A stretch of 36,474 bases of DNA, taken from positions 1 through 36,474 of the forward strand of contig DATJVP010000070.1 in the NCBI GenBank assembly GCA_035581425.1, read 5' to 3'. The notes under the pieces were generated by a model, which made no database searches, was not told where the DNA came from, and was given only the letters and a program-made list of their open reading frames with translations. The DNA comes from DASZHJ01 sp035581425. GTDB lineage: Bacteria > Pseudomonadota > Alphaproteobacteria > ATCC43930 > CGMCC-115725. The position numbers and the translations under genes were made by a program. Of the stretch, positions 1 to 7,131 are shown piece by piece; the stretch's first letter is position 1; every line of letters begins with the position of its first letter.

Positions 1-174
1 GTTCTCATAGACCCCGATCAGCAGGGTCAAGCAATCGACGCCCTGGCCCTTCACCTTCGCCATGTGGTGATAGCGCGTGCCGAGCCAGGTGTGAGCTTCG
101 GCCACGATGGCGGTGCGCGCGGAGTCAGATGTCCGATGTCGGGTATCAGATGCCAGAGGAGGCGCGGCAGTCAT
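1..174 (-). CDS. NlpC/P60-family phage tail peptidase, N-terminal part
   Basis: The reading frame runs off the left edge, so only about 58 residues are visible. The residues WLGTRYHH followed by GVDCLTLL match the N-terminal half of phage NlpC/P60 cysteine peptidases, in which the Cys of the DC pair is the nucleophile. Members of this family sit at the tail tip and cut peptidoglycan during DNA entry, equivalent to gp14 of the Rhodobacter capsulatus GTA. The gene follows the DUF2163 gene as expected. The ATG at 174 has a GGGAG ribosome site six bases upstream. Both signals lie in the loop of an inverted repeat, so the first 18 or so residues look like translated repeat; the ancestral protein probably began near RTAIVAEAH. 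The His and third catalytic residue lie outside the window. Confidence 0.85.
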   Translation of the reverse strand, partial: MTAAPPLASDTRHRTSDSARTAIVAEAHTWLGTRYHHMAKVKGQGVDCLTLLIGVYEN

Positions 175-209
175 TGAGGGCTCCCATCTGGCATCTGACA
201 TCTGACATC
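124..209. repeat. Imperfect inverted repeat built from GATGTC/CAGATGCCAG units
   Basis: The left arm (128-156) and right arm (188-209) are inverted copies built from tandem units reading TCAGATGTC and ending CAGATGCCAG. The left arm carries a five-base insertion. The repeat fills the junction between the DUF2163 stop codon (215-217) and the NlpC/P60 coding region. The loop, about 31 bases, contains the ribosome site and ATG now used by the peptidase gene. It resembles a small mobile or REP-like palindromic element rather than a terminator, because no T-run follows on either strand. Confidence 0.6.
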
Positions 210-214
210 CGCGC

Positions 215-1117
215 TCAAAGCGCTGTCTCCACGATCGGCACGAACGGGAACCCCTTGAACCGTGCGAGGTTGTTGAACTTCGGGCACCCGCCGGGGCCCG
301 TGGTCTTGTCACAACCGGGGAGCGCGGTGAAGGTGTCGCCGGCGGCGGGGGCGAAAGGGAACGGCGCGATCAACGAGAGCGTGCCGGGGCCGCCAGCTGT
401 ATAGGTCTTCACCGAGCGGGAGAAGCCTCTGTTCTGCCCGCTCGTGAAGGTGATGGAACCCTGGTCGAACCAGCCCATGGCTTGCGCGAGCGTCGCTTTG
501 ACGACGGAGACGGTCGACCCTGCGGCAGAAGTGCCGCCCACGAGGTAAGTCGTGCGCGAGACGCCGCAGGCCGTGTCGTAGAGCGAGTTGACGCAGGTCG
601 ATTGGAATAGGTTGCGCGGGAGCTGGGTGTTCAGCAGCTCGAGATGGCTGTTGACGTTGAAGGTCGCGAGCGAGCGGCCGAGATCGACCTCAGCGACGCG
701 CCCGACGAAGAGGATGACGGTGCCGACCGAGGCGACGGCGGGTGGGTAGTACCCGCGCGCGGGCGGCGGCATGAAGGCGCGCTCTAGCTGCAACTCCGCG
801 CCGTCGAAGACTCCGAGCCGACAGGCCCATAGGAACGGCAGGCCATTCACCGTGGCTTGGTTCGGGATCACGTCGAATCCAAGCGTGTCGACCTCGACGC
901 CGATCTTCCAGTGGACCTTTGCTTTGTTGTCCTGTCGGTCGAAGAGCGGCGCACCCTGCTCACCGCTGAAATGCGTGCTCCCGTTCGCGATTACATCGGT
1001 GTCGAAGCTCGTGTAGCGCAGCACGGCGCCATCGACGAGCGTGAAGGTGTAGAGATCGGCCGCGGCAAATTGGCCCGCGGCGAGGAGCGCGCGCAGCGCG
1101 TCGGACGCCGGCTTCAT
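215..1117 (-). CDS. DUF2163 / BR0599-family phage tail-tip (hub) protein
   Basis: This 300-residue protein fits the DUF2163 (phage conserved hypothetical BR0599) family, the equivalent of GTA gp13. It would form part of the baseplate hub at the tip of a siphovirus tail, between the distal tail protein and the NlpC peptidase. The N-terminal half has the expected pattern of beta strands (LYTFTLVDG, then VLRYTSFD). The C-terminus carries the conserved Cys-rich stretch ending GFPFVPIVET, with Cys residues in GCDKTTG and GCPKF. Its ATG overlaps the last four bases of the DUF2460 gene (1114-1117), indicating translational coupling. Length is typical for the family and no damage is seen. Confidence 0.9.
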   Translation of the reverse strand: MKPASDALRALLAAGQFAAADLYTFTLVDGAVLRYTSFDTDVIANGSTHFSGEQGAPLFDRQDNKAKVHWKIGVEVDTLGFDVIPNQATVNGLPFLWACRLGVFDGAELQLERAFMPPPARGYYPPAVASVGTVILFVGRVAEVDLGRSLATFNVNSHLELLNTQLPRNLFQSTCVNSLYDTACGVSRTTYLVGGTSAAGSTVSVVKATLAQAMGWFDQGSITFTSGQNRGFSRSVKTYTAGGPGTLSLIAPFPFAPAAGDTFTALPGCDKTTGPGGCPKFNNLARFKGFPFVPIVETAL

Positions 1118-1707
1118 TTGAGGCTGATGAACCTGACCGATTTCGCCTGCCAGAGTTGCGACATGAATTTCTCGAAATCCATGGTGTCCTCGAGGAAGCG
1201 GCAGCGGAAGTAATAGGAGAAGTCCGCGGTGATCGAGATACCCGCGCCTGGCGGCGAGACGAAGGCGAGCCGACCCGTCTCGGGATCGACCGAGTAGGCG
1301 TTGCTAGCCAGCGGCACGCCGTTGAGCCTGACCGCGGTCACGACATTGGGCGCGAGGATCGGCTCGACGAAACCGCCCATTGCGCGCACGAGCTGAAACG
1401 TCGTCGTCGCCGCATCACCGATGCCGAGCGACTGCCCCACCGTCGCGCCGTCATCGGCGTCCTGATAGAGGAACGCCGCAAGCGGGCCTTGGCAGAGATT
1501 GAAGAATCCCATGAGCGCCTGCTGCTCGGCAATCGCGGGGGCGCCGCGCAGCACGTCATAGGTCTGCTCCCATTGATGGCGTGGATAGCTCCAGTCGGCG
1601 ATCCGCACTTCCTTGCCGGAGATCGATAGCTGGACGCGCGACTGCCAAATCTCGGTGCGCTTCACAGGGAAGGTTAGGCCTGGCAGGGAAGGGAAAACGG
1701 CTGTCAT
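1114..1707 (-). CDS. DUF2460-family phage distal tail protein
   Basis: The protein of about 197 residues matches the DUF2460 family (TIGR02217, GTA gp12), which caps the lower end of the tail tube and links it to the hub. Diagnostic features are the early FPVKRTEIWQSRVQ-like segment, the RHQWEQTYDVLRG stretch and the C-terminal aromatic YYFRCRFLED with MDFEKF. A GTG lies two codons upstream at 1713, but the GGAGG ribosome site is eight bases from the ATG at 1707 and only two bases from the GTG, so the ATG was chosen. It overlaps the DUF2163 gene by four bases and follows the tape measure gene after 48 bases. Confidence 0.9.
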   Translation of the reverse strand: MTAVFPSLPGLTFPVKRTEIWQSRVQLSISGKEVRIADWSYPRHQWEQTYDVLRGAPAIAEQQALMGFFNLCQGPLAAFLYQDADDGATVGQSLGIGDAATTTFQLVRAMGGFVEPILAPNVVTAVRLNGVPLASNAYSVDPETGRLAFVSPPGAGISITADFSYYFRCRFLEDTMDFEKFMSQLWQAKSVRFISLK

Positions 1708-1755
1708 TGACACTTCCTCCGCACCAACTGCTTGACCTCTCCGCTCGCGTCTCTG

Positions 1756-3324
1756 CTACCTGGCGGCCGCGATCGCCCGTCGCAGTCGCGGGTTGCCGTT
1801 TCTGATCTCGCCCAACAGAACCTCGGAAAGAGCACTGGCGTTGCGCTTGAAGAAATTCATGGCGTCGCGACTGTCCGCGGCGTGAACGTGAACGTGCATG
1901 TCGCCGGCGCTTACGCCCGGCGAGCCGGCCCCCTGCCCCGCAGCGGCTCCGCCGCCTTCGAAGAAGGCGCGCATCGGACTCGCAATGTTGGCGGGAAGAA
2001 TCGTCTCCTGGGCGTGCACCATCGCCAGCGTGTCCTGCGGCACGGTCCAGAGGCCACCCGCGGATGAGGGGATTGCATCGCCGAATGCGAGCACCGCGGC
2101 CGCAGCGGCAGCGGCGGCCGGCGGCGCCAGGATCCAGCCGACATAGGGAATTTGCGACACATCGTCATAGACTGCGGCGGCGGCAGACCACGCGTGCTTG
2201 AAGATGCTCTCCTTGGTGGCCGAGGATTCGGCGGCGGCGCTCACCCCGGCGGCAGCCACGTCGGAATCGTTCCTCAGCGCATTGCCAACCTCGGTCGCCT
2301 CGGTCTTGGCGGTTTCCGCGAGCGCATGTTGCGCCGTGCTCGCAGTCTCGATTCCCGACTCCCGTGCCGCCGTGACGCTCCGGATCGCCGAGCGAGCGGT
2401 CTCGCCCCGAACCGTCGCCCCGGTCTTGAAGAGCTCGGCTGCAAGATGCGTGGCGAGCCCGCCTTGAATCCTCTTCGCTTCCTCGGTAGAGCCCATCGCT
2501 AGGTAGATTTGGCGCACCGTGAGGTATTTGAGATCGTTCGCAAGCTCCTTCTCGATAAACTGCGCACTTAGCTGCAAAAGTGACGTCGAAAGGCGCTGAC
2601 GGGAGGAGAAGATGCTGCGAACGAGCTGGTCTTCCGCGCTCTCGATCTCCTGCAGCGCGGCTCTCCAGGTCTGGCCATCCTGCCTCTCGAGCTTCTGTTT
2701 GCTTTGGAAATAGCGCTCGTCGAGCCGCAGCAGCGCCTGCGTGTGCCGCTCCTCGGCAATCTCGTCCTCGTTCCTGATCCGACTGGCCGCGGCGAGATCG
2801 CCCTGTGCCGAGAGGAGGCGTTCCGCATTTACCTCGCGGATCAATGCGATCTTCGCGTTCTCAATTCGAACGGATTCCTGATATTCCTGCTCTGCGGTGA
2901 TACGGCCGTCGGCGAGCGCTTCGCGCGCCTGGGCTTCCTCGGTGCGGAGCTTCTCCTCCCCAAGCCGCAGCTTTTGACCGAGAAGCTGTTGCTCGAAAGC
3001 GAGCGTCTGCTGATCGAGCTCGCGCTGGGCGTGGGCGAGTTCCGTCTCGACCTCGCGCCGCTCCTGTGCCGAGTGTTTCTGGGTCGCGAGAATCTTCTGC
3101 CAATAGGCAGCGGACTCTTGGACCTGTTCAGCGTAGCTCGCGGGAAGCTCCGCGAAGGCAGATTTGAGCGATGCCAGCGCCGCGGTGGCGGCGCTCATCA
3201 TCTGCCCTGACAGATCGTCGAACTCGGCTGCCGTCTCGGCGAGGCTCCGCTGCGCGAGCGCAAGCTGCCGCTGAAGGTCGTCAACCTCGGCGGTAATGCT
3301 GATTTGGATCTGATCGTCAGCCAT
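1756..3324 (-). CDS. Phage tail tape measure protein
   Basis: A 522-residue protein at the tape-measure position, between the chaperone genes and the distal tail gene. Residues 10-270 are a long, charged, Glu/Gln/Arg-rich coiled coil. Residues about 300-360 are Ala-rich. Around 390-415 there is a hydrophobic patch (VGWILAPP then polyalanine), typical of the segment that may enter the host membrane. The C-terminus has HVHVHAADSRDAMNFF, a pattern common at the ends of alphaproteobacterial tape measure proteins. In the family, length sets tail length; 522 residues is short for a phage but longer than the roughly 220-residue RcGTA homologue. The ATG has GAAGG six bases upstream, and an intrinsic-terminator-like hairpin lies just before it. 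Confidence 0.8.
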   Translation of the reverse strand: MADDQIQISITAEVDDLQRQLALAQRSLAETAAEFDDLSGQMMSAATAALASLKSAFAELPASYAEQVQESAAYWQKILATQKHSAQERREVETELAHAQRELDQQTLAFEQQLLGQKLRLGEEKLRTEEAQAREALADGRITAEQEYQESVRIENAKIALIREVNAERLLSAQGDLAAASRIRNEDEIAEERHTQALLRLDERYFQSKQKLERQDGQTWRAALQEIESAEDQLVRSIFSSRQRLSTSLLQLSAQFIEKELANDLKYLTVRQIYLAMGSTEEAKRIQGGLATHLAAELFKTGATVRGETARSAIRSVTAARESGIETASTAQHALAETAKTEATEVGNALRNDSDVAAAGVSAAAESSATKESIFKHAWSAAAAVYDDVSQIPYVGWILAPPAAAAAAAAVLAFGDAIPSSAGGLWTVPQDTLAMVHAQETILPANIASPMRAFFEGGGAAAGQGAGSPGVSAGDMHVHVHAADSRDAMNFFKRNASALSEVLLGEIRNGNPRLRRAIAAAR

Positions 3325-3340
3325 GGATCGCCTTCAAGTC

Positions 3341-3363
3341 AAAAAGGGCGCCGAAAGGCGCCC
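3341..3363 (-). terminator. Intrinsic terminator upstream of the tape measure gene
   Basis: On the minus strand a perfect 7-bp GGGCGCC/GGCGCCC stem with a four-base TTTC loop is followed at once by TTTTT (3345-3341). This is a textbook Rho-independent terminator for leftward transcription. It lies between the end of the tail chaperone frame (3418) and the tape measure ATG (3324), inside the late operon, so it probably lowers expression of downstream tail genes unless read through. The plus strand has no T-run after the stem. Confidence 0.75.
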
Positions 3364-3417
3364 CAATCTGTCGCCCGCCGCGCCTCGAAGTTGCAGCAAC
3401 GCTTGCCCACCGCTGGC

Positions 3418-3672
3418 TCATCCCCGCAGCTCGCCTCCAGGCCCCATCATCCTGAGGAGATCGCCGAGATCGCCTGTCGATCGAGGCGAGGTTTTGCCGA
3501 TCCCGGCGTAGGCAGCGACCATCAGATGCATCGGCGGATGCTCCTTCCAGTATTCGCAGAGCTCGTAGAAGTCAGGCAGCGTCATCGCGTCGATCTGCGG
3601 GTGGGTATACCCGCAGGCCGTCGCTAGGAGGCCGTAGATGTCGCTCCACCGGATGACGCCGCTGCCGCTTCC
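3418..3672 (-). CDS. Tail assembly chaperone, second frame (gpT-like), reached by probable -1 frameshift
   Basis: This open frame continues for 84 codons in the -1 frame after the preceding chaperone gene and has no credible start in the overlap. The protein part contains WSDIYGLLATACGY, then PDFYELCEYWKEHPP and HLMVAAYAG, which resembles C-terminal halves of siphovirus tail assembly chaperones. In many tailed phages this pair is made as gpG and a gpG-T fusion by programmed -1 frameshifting. Here a fusion would be about 189 residues. An internal ATG at 3585 could give a 55-residue product, but it has no ribosome site. In GTA-like clusters the equivalent small protein is sometimes a separate gene, so independent initiation is the main alternative. 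Confidence 0.65.
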   Translation of the reverse strand, partial: GSGSGVIRWSDIYGLLATACGYTHPQIDAMTLPDFYELCEYWKEHPPMHLMVAAYAGIGKTSPRSTGDLGDLLRMMGPGGELRG

Positions 3673-3986
3673 CCCGCGGGCAGCAGCCCCGCAAGCGAGA
3701 GCACCGCGCGATGGGCAGCACGGAGCTCGGAGAAGTCGGTCTCGATCTCCAGGATCGATTGCGCGGTGATCTCCGGCGTGTCGCGCGCGAGCGCGGCACG
3801 GATGGTCGCGATCATCGCGTCATAGGCGGCGGCTTCGCGCTCTGCCGCCGTCGACTTCGCGAGGAGGTCGGCCGCCGTGGTGGTGCCGATCCCGATCTCG
3901 CGGAGCTGACCGATGGTTAGGCGGCGAACCTCATAGGTCCGTCCGCCCAGATTGATGTTGGCGGTCCTGCGCATGCCGCTCGTCAC
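3624..3986 (-). CDS. Tail assembly chaperone, first frame (gpG-like)
   Basis: A 120-residue protein directly after the tail tube gene, with a four-base overlap (3983-3986), in the position of phage tail assembly chaperone G or GTA gp10. It starts with a short beta-rich region (INLGGRTYEVRRLTIGQLREI) followed by helices, as expected for chaperones that bind the tape measure protein and recruit tail tube subunits. The last 15 residues (AAAASSGGATSTAS) look like out-of-frame read-through past a slip site rather than conserved protein. Assignment rests on position, size and the overlapping second frame; the family name was not identified with certainty. Confidence 0.7.
   Translation of the reverse strand: MTSGMRRTANINLGGRTYEVRRLTIGQLREIGIGTTTAADLLAKSTAAEREAAAYDAMIATIRAALARDTPEITAQSILEIETDFSELRAAHRAVLSLAGLLPAGEAAAASSGGATSTAS
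3669..3675 (-). other. Candidate -1 ribosomal slippery site
   Basis: Read on the minus strand in the frame of the first chaperone gene, the bases are G GGG GAA. A backward slip by one base lets the glycine tRNA re-pair perfectly with GGG, and the next codon becomes GGA, entering the second chaperone frame. It resembles the G GGA AAG type used in phage lambda, but the A-site re-pairing has one mismatch. It is the only homopolymer run in the overlap. Confidence 0.4.
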
Positions 3987-4723
3987 TCCGCCACGCTGAT
4001 CTTGCCGAGATTGCCGGCGGCGTCCGCAAAGGCCATGAAATCGAACTCGGGCACCGTGAAGTCCTCAAGCTTGGTCGCGAGGGTGAGTTTCTGCGCCACG
4101 CACTGGTTGAGCTGCAGATTCACCTGCTTGCCGTTGAAGATCTCGTAGAAGTTCGCTTGGAAAGCCGGGGCTGCGCCCAGAAGCTGGTTCGCGATGACTG
4201 CGGTGTTGCCGCTCGTGGTCTGCGTGAAGGTGTAGGTGACGAGGACGGCCGCGCCGGTGTCGGCGGCAGCGAAGGTGTAGACGCCTGCGGCACTGACGGC
4301 GTACTGGCCGAGCGCCGGCGCGCTCGCGACCTTCGCAAGCGGCAGACCCGTGGCAGCGTAGACGACGCCGAGGTCGATTGCGAAGGTCGCGGCGTTTGCG
4401 ACGGTGACGGTGAAGGGCGTCGAGGCCGGGACGCTCTGGGCTTCCGTGAGCGAGGTCAGCGTCTGCCCCGTCGCCTGCGCCTGGCCGAAGAAGAGCGCAT
4501 TGAGCGTGAGGCCATTGATCTGCGCGAATTTGGCCTTGCCCGTGATCTTACCGGTGCCGCGGCCGACCGCGAGCGGGAACTGGTATTGGCCGTGCAGTTC
4601 CTTCAGCGTGAAACTGAAATCGATCGAGACGTCCTGCAGTGCGCCGAAGCGGATCGGCGTCGCATTTGCAACATCCGTCCGCGTGCCGAAGAGCACGCCG
4701 GAGCCGAAACTATATTGTGCCAT
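3983..4723 (-). CDS. Phage major tail tube protein
   Basis: A 246-residue beta-rich protein in the major tail protein slot (GTA gp9 equivalent). The start (QYSFGSGVLFGTRTD) and the stretch DVSIDFSFTLKELHGQYQFP, followed by GKITGKAKFAQINGL, are typical of alphaproteobacterial siphovirus tail tube subunits, which stack as hexameric rings. Residues about 90-170 form a Thr/Ala-rich insert resembling an Ig-like domain and may be exposed on the tail surface. The ATG directly abuts the stop codon of the small gene upstream and has an AGAGGAGAA ribosome site seven bases away, the strongest in the cluster, as expected for an abundant structural protein. Confidence 0.85.
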   Translation of the reverse strand: MAQYSFGSGVLFGTRTDVANATPIRFGALQDVSIDFSFTLKELHGQYQFPLAVGRGTGKITGKAKFAQINGLTLNALFFGQAQATGQTLTSLTEAQSVPASTPFTVTVANAATFAIDLGVVYAATGLPLAKVASAPALGQYAVSAAGVYTFAAADTGAAVLVTYTFTQTTSGNTAVIANQLLGAAPAFQANFYEIFNGKQVNLQLNQCVAQKLTLATKLEDFTVPEFDFMAFADAAGNLGKISVAE

Positions 4724-4888
4724 CTATGAGTTCTCCTCTTTCAGTCGCCGCTTCAATTCCTCGACGGCTTGGCGGACGTGGTTGAAGTGGTCGGTGACGG
4801 TCGCCACCGGCGAATTCGGGAAGTGATCGGCGAACCAGCGCTCGACGAGCACGCCGAGATGCTCCGGCGCCGATGGCGTGTCGGACAT
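4724..4888 (-). CDS. Small phage protein (54 aa) upstream of the tail tube gene
   Basis: An ATG at 4888 with an AGGAG ribosome site five bases upstream opens a 54-codon frame ending exactly at the base before the tail tube ATG. The product is acidic at the start (MSDTPSAPEHLGVLVERW), contains FADHFPNSPVATV and ends in a Lys/Glu-rich amphipathic helix (VEELKRRLKEEN). Small proteins at this site occur in related clusters and may act in tail assembly, but I do not recognise a family. The tight junction and ribosome site make it very likely to be translated. Confidence 0.65.
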   Translation of the reverse strand: MSDTPSAPEHLGVLVERWFADHFPNSPVATVTDHFNHVRQAVEELKRRLKEENS

Positions 4889-4946
4889 GGGGGCTCCTGT
4901 CGTTGGCTGAAAGCTGACAGCGCCCGGCCGTCGGCTATCGAAGGGG

Positions 4947-5369
4947 TTACGGGACGAGGATCTCGATCGGCACGATGGCGACGGCCTGGCCGCCGAGCAC
5001 GCCCTCGTCGGTCTCGACCTTGCCGGCGATCCAGCAATGCCCGACGCGGCCGCCGAGGGTCTGCAGGTTGGTGACGGGATCGGGAGCGAGCGCCGCTTCG
5101 ATCGCGTCGAGCACCGGGTTCAGCACCGCGGTCGGCGGCGAGAGATCGTCCGCCGCCCGCGCATAGACGAAGAGATCGACCGAGAGCGTCCAGCGCGGCG
5201 GGAGACCCGCCTCGCGCCGCGCGCTCTCGCCCTTCTGCACCTGGAAGAGCGCGGGCTGCTCCGCCGAGGAGACGTCGCTCCAATGGCGGAGCCGCCGGCT
5301 CGCGGTCGCAAAACCTGTGGCGGCGGAGACCGTCGTGAAAAGGGTCTGGTAGACGAGCTCGCGGTTCAT
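4947..5369 (-). CDS. Tail terminator / tail completion protein (DUF3168-like)
   Basis: A 140-residue protein between the gp10-like gene and the tail tube region. Size, position and the pattern of an N-terminal helix, a central beta-sheet segment (WTLSVDLFVYARA) and PVLDAIEAAL with GGRVGHCWI fit tail terminator proteins of the DUF3168 / lambda gpU group, which form the ring that ends tail elongation and joins head to tail. Its ATG overlaps the stop of the upstream gene (5366-5369). No catalytic function is expected. The precise family is an inference from order and fold-like pattern. Confidence 0.65.
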   Translation of the reverse strand: MNRELVYQTLFTTVSAATGFATASRRLRHWSDVSSAEQPALFQVQKGESARREAGLPPRWTLSVDLFVYARAADDLSPPTAVLNPVLDAIEAALAPDPVTNLQTLGGRVGHCWIAGKVETDEGVLGGQAVAIVPIEILVP

Positions 5370-5851
5370 GGTCCGATCGCCTCCGCGACGGCATCCTCGA
5401 TCCCCGCGCGAATCTCCGGCTCCGCCTCCGAAAGCGCCGAGCGCAGGAAGGAGTGAGCGGGGTAATCGACCTTGCGGCTATAGGCGCGAACGGCGATCTC
5501 GCGCGCACCGCCGCGGAGCGGCCGGCCGAAGGCTTCGCGTATCGTGCGAAGCTGGGCGCGGACGCTCTCGACGCCGTGGAGGCCGTATTCCTGGAACCCC
5601 GCATAGGGGAGATCGCTGCCGAGCGAAAGGCTGAGACTGTCACCGCTGGCGTCGAGACTTGCCTCGATGCTCGCGCGGAGCGCGCCGCTCCGGCTTTGCA
5701 GCACCACGCCCGAAAGCTTGCTCCGGACGCGCGCTTCGAGCTCGCGCGAGAGCCGCGCGAGTGCGCGGCCGAGCCCTTCCTGCATCGCTCCGGGGATAGC
5801 CCCGAGCCGCTGCAGCACCTCCTCGGCGCCGAGGATTTCGACCGCGATCAC
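5366..5851 (-). CDS. HK97 gp10-like head-tail / minor tail protein
   Basis: A 161-residue protein matching the HK97 gp10 family, which takes part in head-tail joining. Seen in the sequence are an N-terminal GAEEVLQRLGAIPGAMQ helix region, LARLSRELEARVRSKLSGV, the SGALRASI motif and a C-terminal YPAHSFLRSALSEAEPEI segment, the usual YPxxxFLRPAL signature in slightly altered form. It overlaps both neighbours by four bases, so the three adaptor genes are probably translated in a chain. Confidence 0.8.
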   Translation of the reverse strand: MIAVEILGAEEVLQRLGAIPGAMQEGLGRALARLSRELEARVRSKLSGVVLQSRSGALRASIEASLDASGDSLSLSLGSDLPYAGFQEYGLHGVESVRAQLRTIREAFGRPLRGGAREIAVRAYSRKVDYPAHSFLRSALSEAEPEIRAGIEDAVAEAIGP

Positions 5852-6408
5852 GGCAGCACCACGCTCTTATAGGCGAGAAGCGCGGTCTTGATGTCGTCGC
5901 TCATGTCCTTCTGGCTGAAGGCGACGGTTTCGCCCCCGAGCGACTTCGAGACGTGGCCGATGCGCTCGCGCTCCTTGTAGCGAAGCGCCACCAGCTCGAT
6001 GCAGGCCTGCTCGATCTCCGCGGGGATCGCGGCGAAGCCAGCGGTATAGGCGAGGCTCACATTCTGGCTCCCACGCGTGAAGACGCGTCCTCGGAGGTAG
6101 AGCTGCGTCGCGCTGAAGACGTAACCGGGCTTGATCGCATCGGGCGCCGGCGGGACCTCGACCCCGTCGATCGCGACCGAGGCAACCGATGTCACCGGCG
6201 TATTCGCGAAGGCGAGGCGCACGCCGCCGGTCCCATCGCGCGTCTCGGTGTAATCGCAGAGCGCGATGTCGCGGCCGAGCCAGCTCAGAATGAACGCGCT
6301 CGCGGCGGTGACGAGGCGCTCGAGGAGCGCGTCATCCACCGTCGCCGTCATAGGCGGCGCAAACCACGCCTTGACGTTCGCGAGCGTCGTGAGATCGCCA
6401 GCGGCCAT
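5848..6408 (-). CDS. Phage head-tail connector (gp6-like)
   Basis: A 186-residue protein of the gp6-like head-tail connector type, the GTA gp6 counterpart. It has an N-terminal helical region (LTTLANVKAWF, then DDALLERLVTAASAFILSWLGRDI), a beta-rich middle with LRGRVFTRGSQNVSLAYTAGF, and the characteristic PAEIEQACIELVALRYKERERIG helix. Such proteins form a ring under the portal. It starts three bases after the stop of the small upstream gene and overlaps the gp10-like gene by four bases. Confidence 0.85.
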   Translation of the reverse strand: MAAGDLTTLANVKAWFAPPMTATVDDALLERLVTAASAFILSWLGRDIALCDYTETRDGTGGVRLAFANTPVTSVASVAIDGVEVPPAPDAIKPGYVFSATQLYLRGRVFTRGSQNVSLAYTAGFAAIPAEIEQACIELVALRYKERERIGHVSKSLGGETVAFSQKDMSDDIKTALLAYKSVVLP

Positions 6409-6411
6409 CGC

Positions 6412-6597
6412 CTATTCCTTGCTCTTCGTCGCGCGCGCACTCCTGCGCTTCGGCGTCTCACGGGCACACGTAAACCCGTGTGCCTCCAGGGCGGCCCGCG
6501 CGCTCCCCGGCACTTCGACGATCCCATCTTCATCGACCGCGTAGTCGCAGCCGTCATGCGACACCTGCCGGCATCCCGCCGGGGCTTTCATCTTCAT
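6412..6597 (-). CDS. Small phage head-region protein (61 aa)
   Basis: A 61-residue protein just upstream of the connector gene. It contains paired Cys residues (GCRQVSHDGCDY), an acidic strand DEDGIVEVPGSA, HGF near the end and a basic Lys/Arg tail. Proteins of this size and layout are common between capsid and connector genes of alphaproteobacterial prophages, usually without assigned function. The start could be the first ATG (6597) or the third codon (6591). The gene borders the toxin cassette, and its spacing to the connector suggests that it belongs to the original operon. Confidence 0.55.
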   Translation of the reverse strand: MKMKAPAGCRQVSHDGCDYAVDEDGIVEVPGSARAALEAHGFTCARETPKRRSARATKSKE

Positions 6598-6732
6598 GGG
6601 AAGGTCCTGTTCTTGCGTGTGAAGGGGTTTGAACTCGGCGGATGGCGCTGGGGCCCCGGTTCGTTCAATCCGGATTCAATTTCAGCTTCTAGGCGCCTTG
6701 GTGCCTGCGCACACCTGTCAGCTCCGCTCCCG
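6598..6732. other. Short non-coding spacer at the edge of the toxin cassette
   Basis: These 135 bases separate the probable immunity gene from the small head protein. I see no gene with a ribosome site, and no clear terminator or repeat. It probably marks the right-hand junction of the inserted cassette. Confidence 0.4.
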
Positions 6733-7131
6733 TTACGAATTCGGCTCTTTGGGCTTCTTCGTCCCGAGAAGGCGACTGGGATAACCAAGATCCCAAAGCT
6801 GAGCATCCGCCAGAATGCGATAAGGGACATCTCCGTGCGCGCTTATGTCGTCAAGCACTTGGCGCGAACGTTCGGGTTCGATGGCGTGACAGTGGGCCGC
6901 GGCCGACATGCGAATCGAGTCGTTCTCGTGCTCCAGCAGTGGCAGCAATGCCGCTATCGCTTCAGGCCCCCGCGATGCAAGCTCCCGACCGATAGCGTTG
7001 GTATCCTCGACCAGCTTGTTGGCTCGTGGGATGTCCATTGCTTCCCTAGCTCCAAATTTCGCTAGACCCTTCTCGATGAATAAGTTCACGAGTTCCGTAT
7101 CGGTTAGGTGGGAAAGTGGTCGTGGTGTCAT
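6733..7131 (-). CDS. DUF2019 protein, probable immunity protein for the upstream toxin
   Basis: A 132-residue all-helical protein of the DUF2019 family. It shows the family pattern: an N-terminal HLTDTELVNLFIEKGL, a central ANKLVEDTNAIGRELASRG and the HEAT-like AIAALLPLLEHENDSIRMSAA, ending with DAQLWDLGYPS. DUF2019 proteins are frequently found next to polymorphic toxins and are regarded as immunity proteins. Here the ATG overlaps the last four bases of the toxin gene (7128-7131), so the two would be translationally coupled. The protein lacks a signal peptide, as expected for a cytoplasmic inhibitor. Immunity to this particular toxin is inferred from the overlap only. Confidence 0.75.
   Translation of the reverse strand: MTPRPLSHLTDTELVNLFIEKGLAKFGAREAMDIPRANKLVEDTNAIGRELASRGPEAIAALLPLLEHENDSIRMSAAAHCHAIEPERSRQVLDDISAHGDVPYRILADAQLWDLGYPSRLLGTKKPKEPNS

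Noticed and set aside
124..209. CRISPR-like short tandem units (TCAGATGTC)
   Set aside because: Units are 7-9 bases, arranged as one inverted pair with no spacers; not a CRISPR array.
129..404. Plus-strand frame across the left-end repeat
   Set aside because: Antisense to DUF2163 and made in part of translated repeat units.
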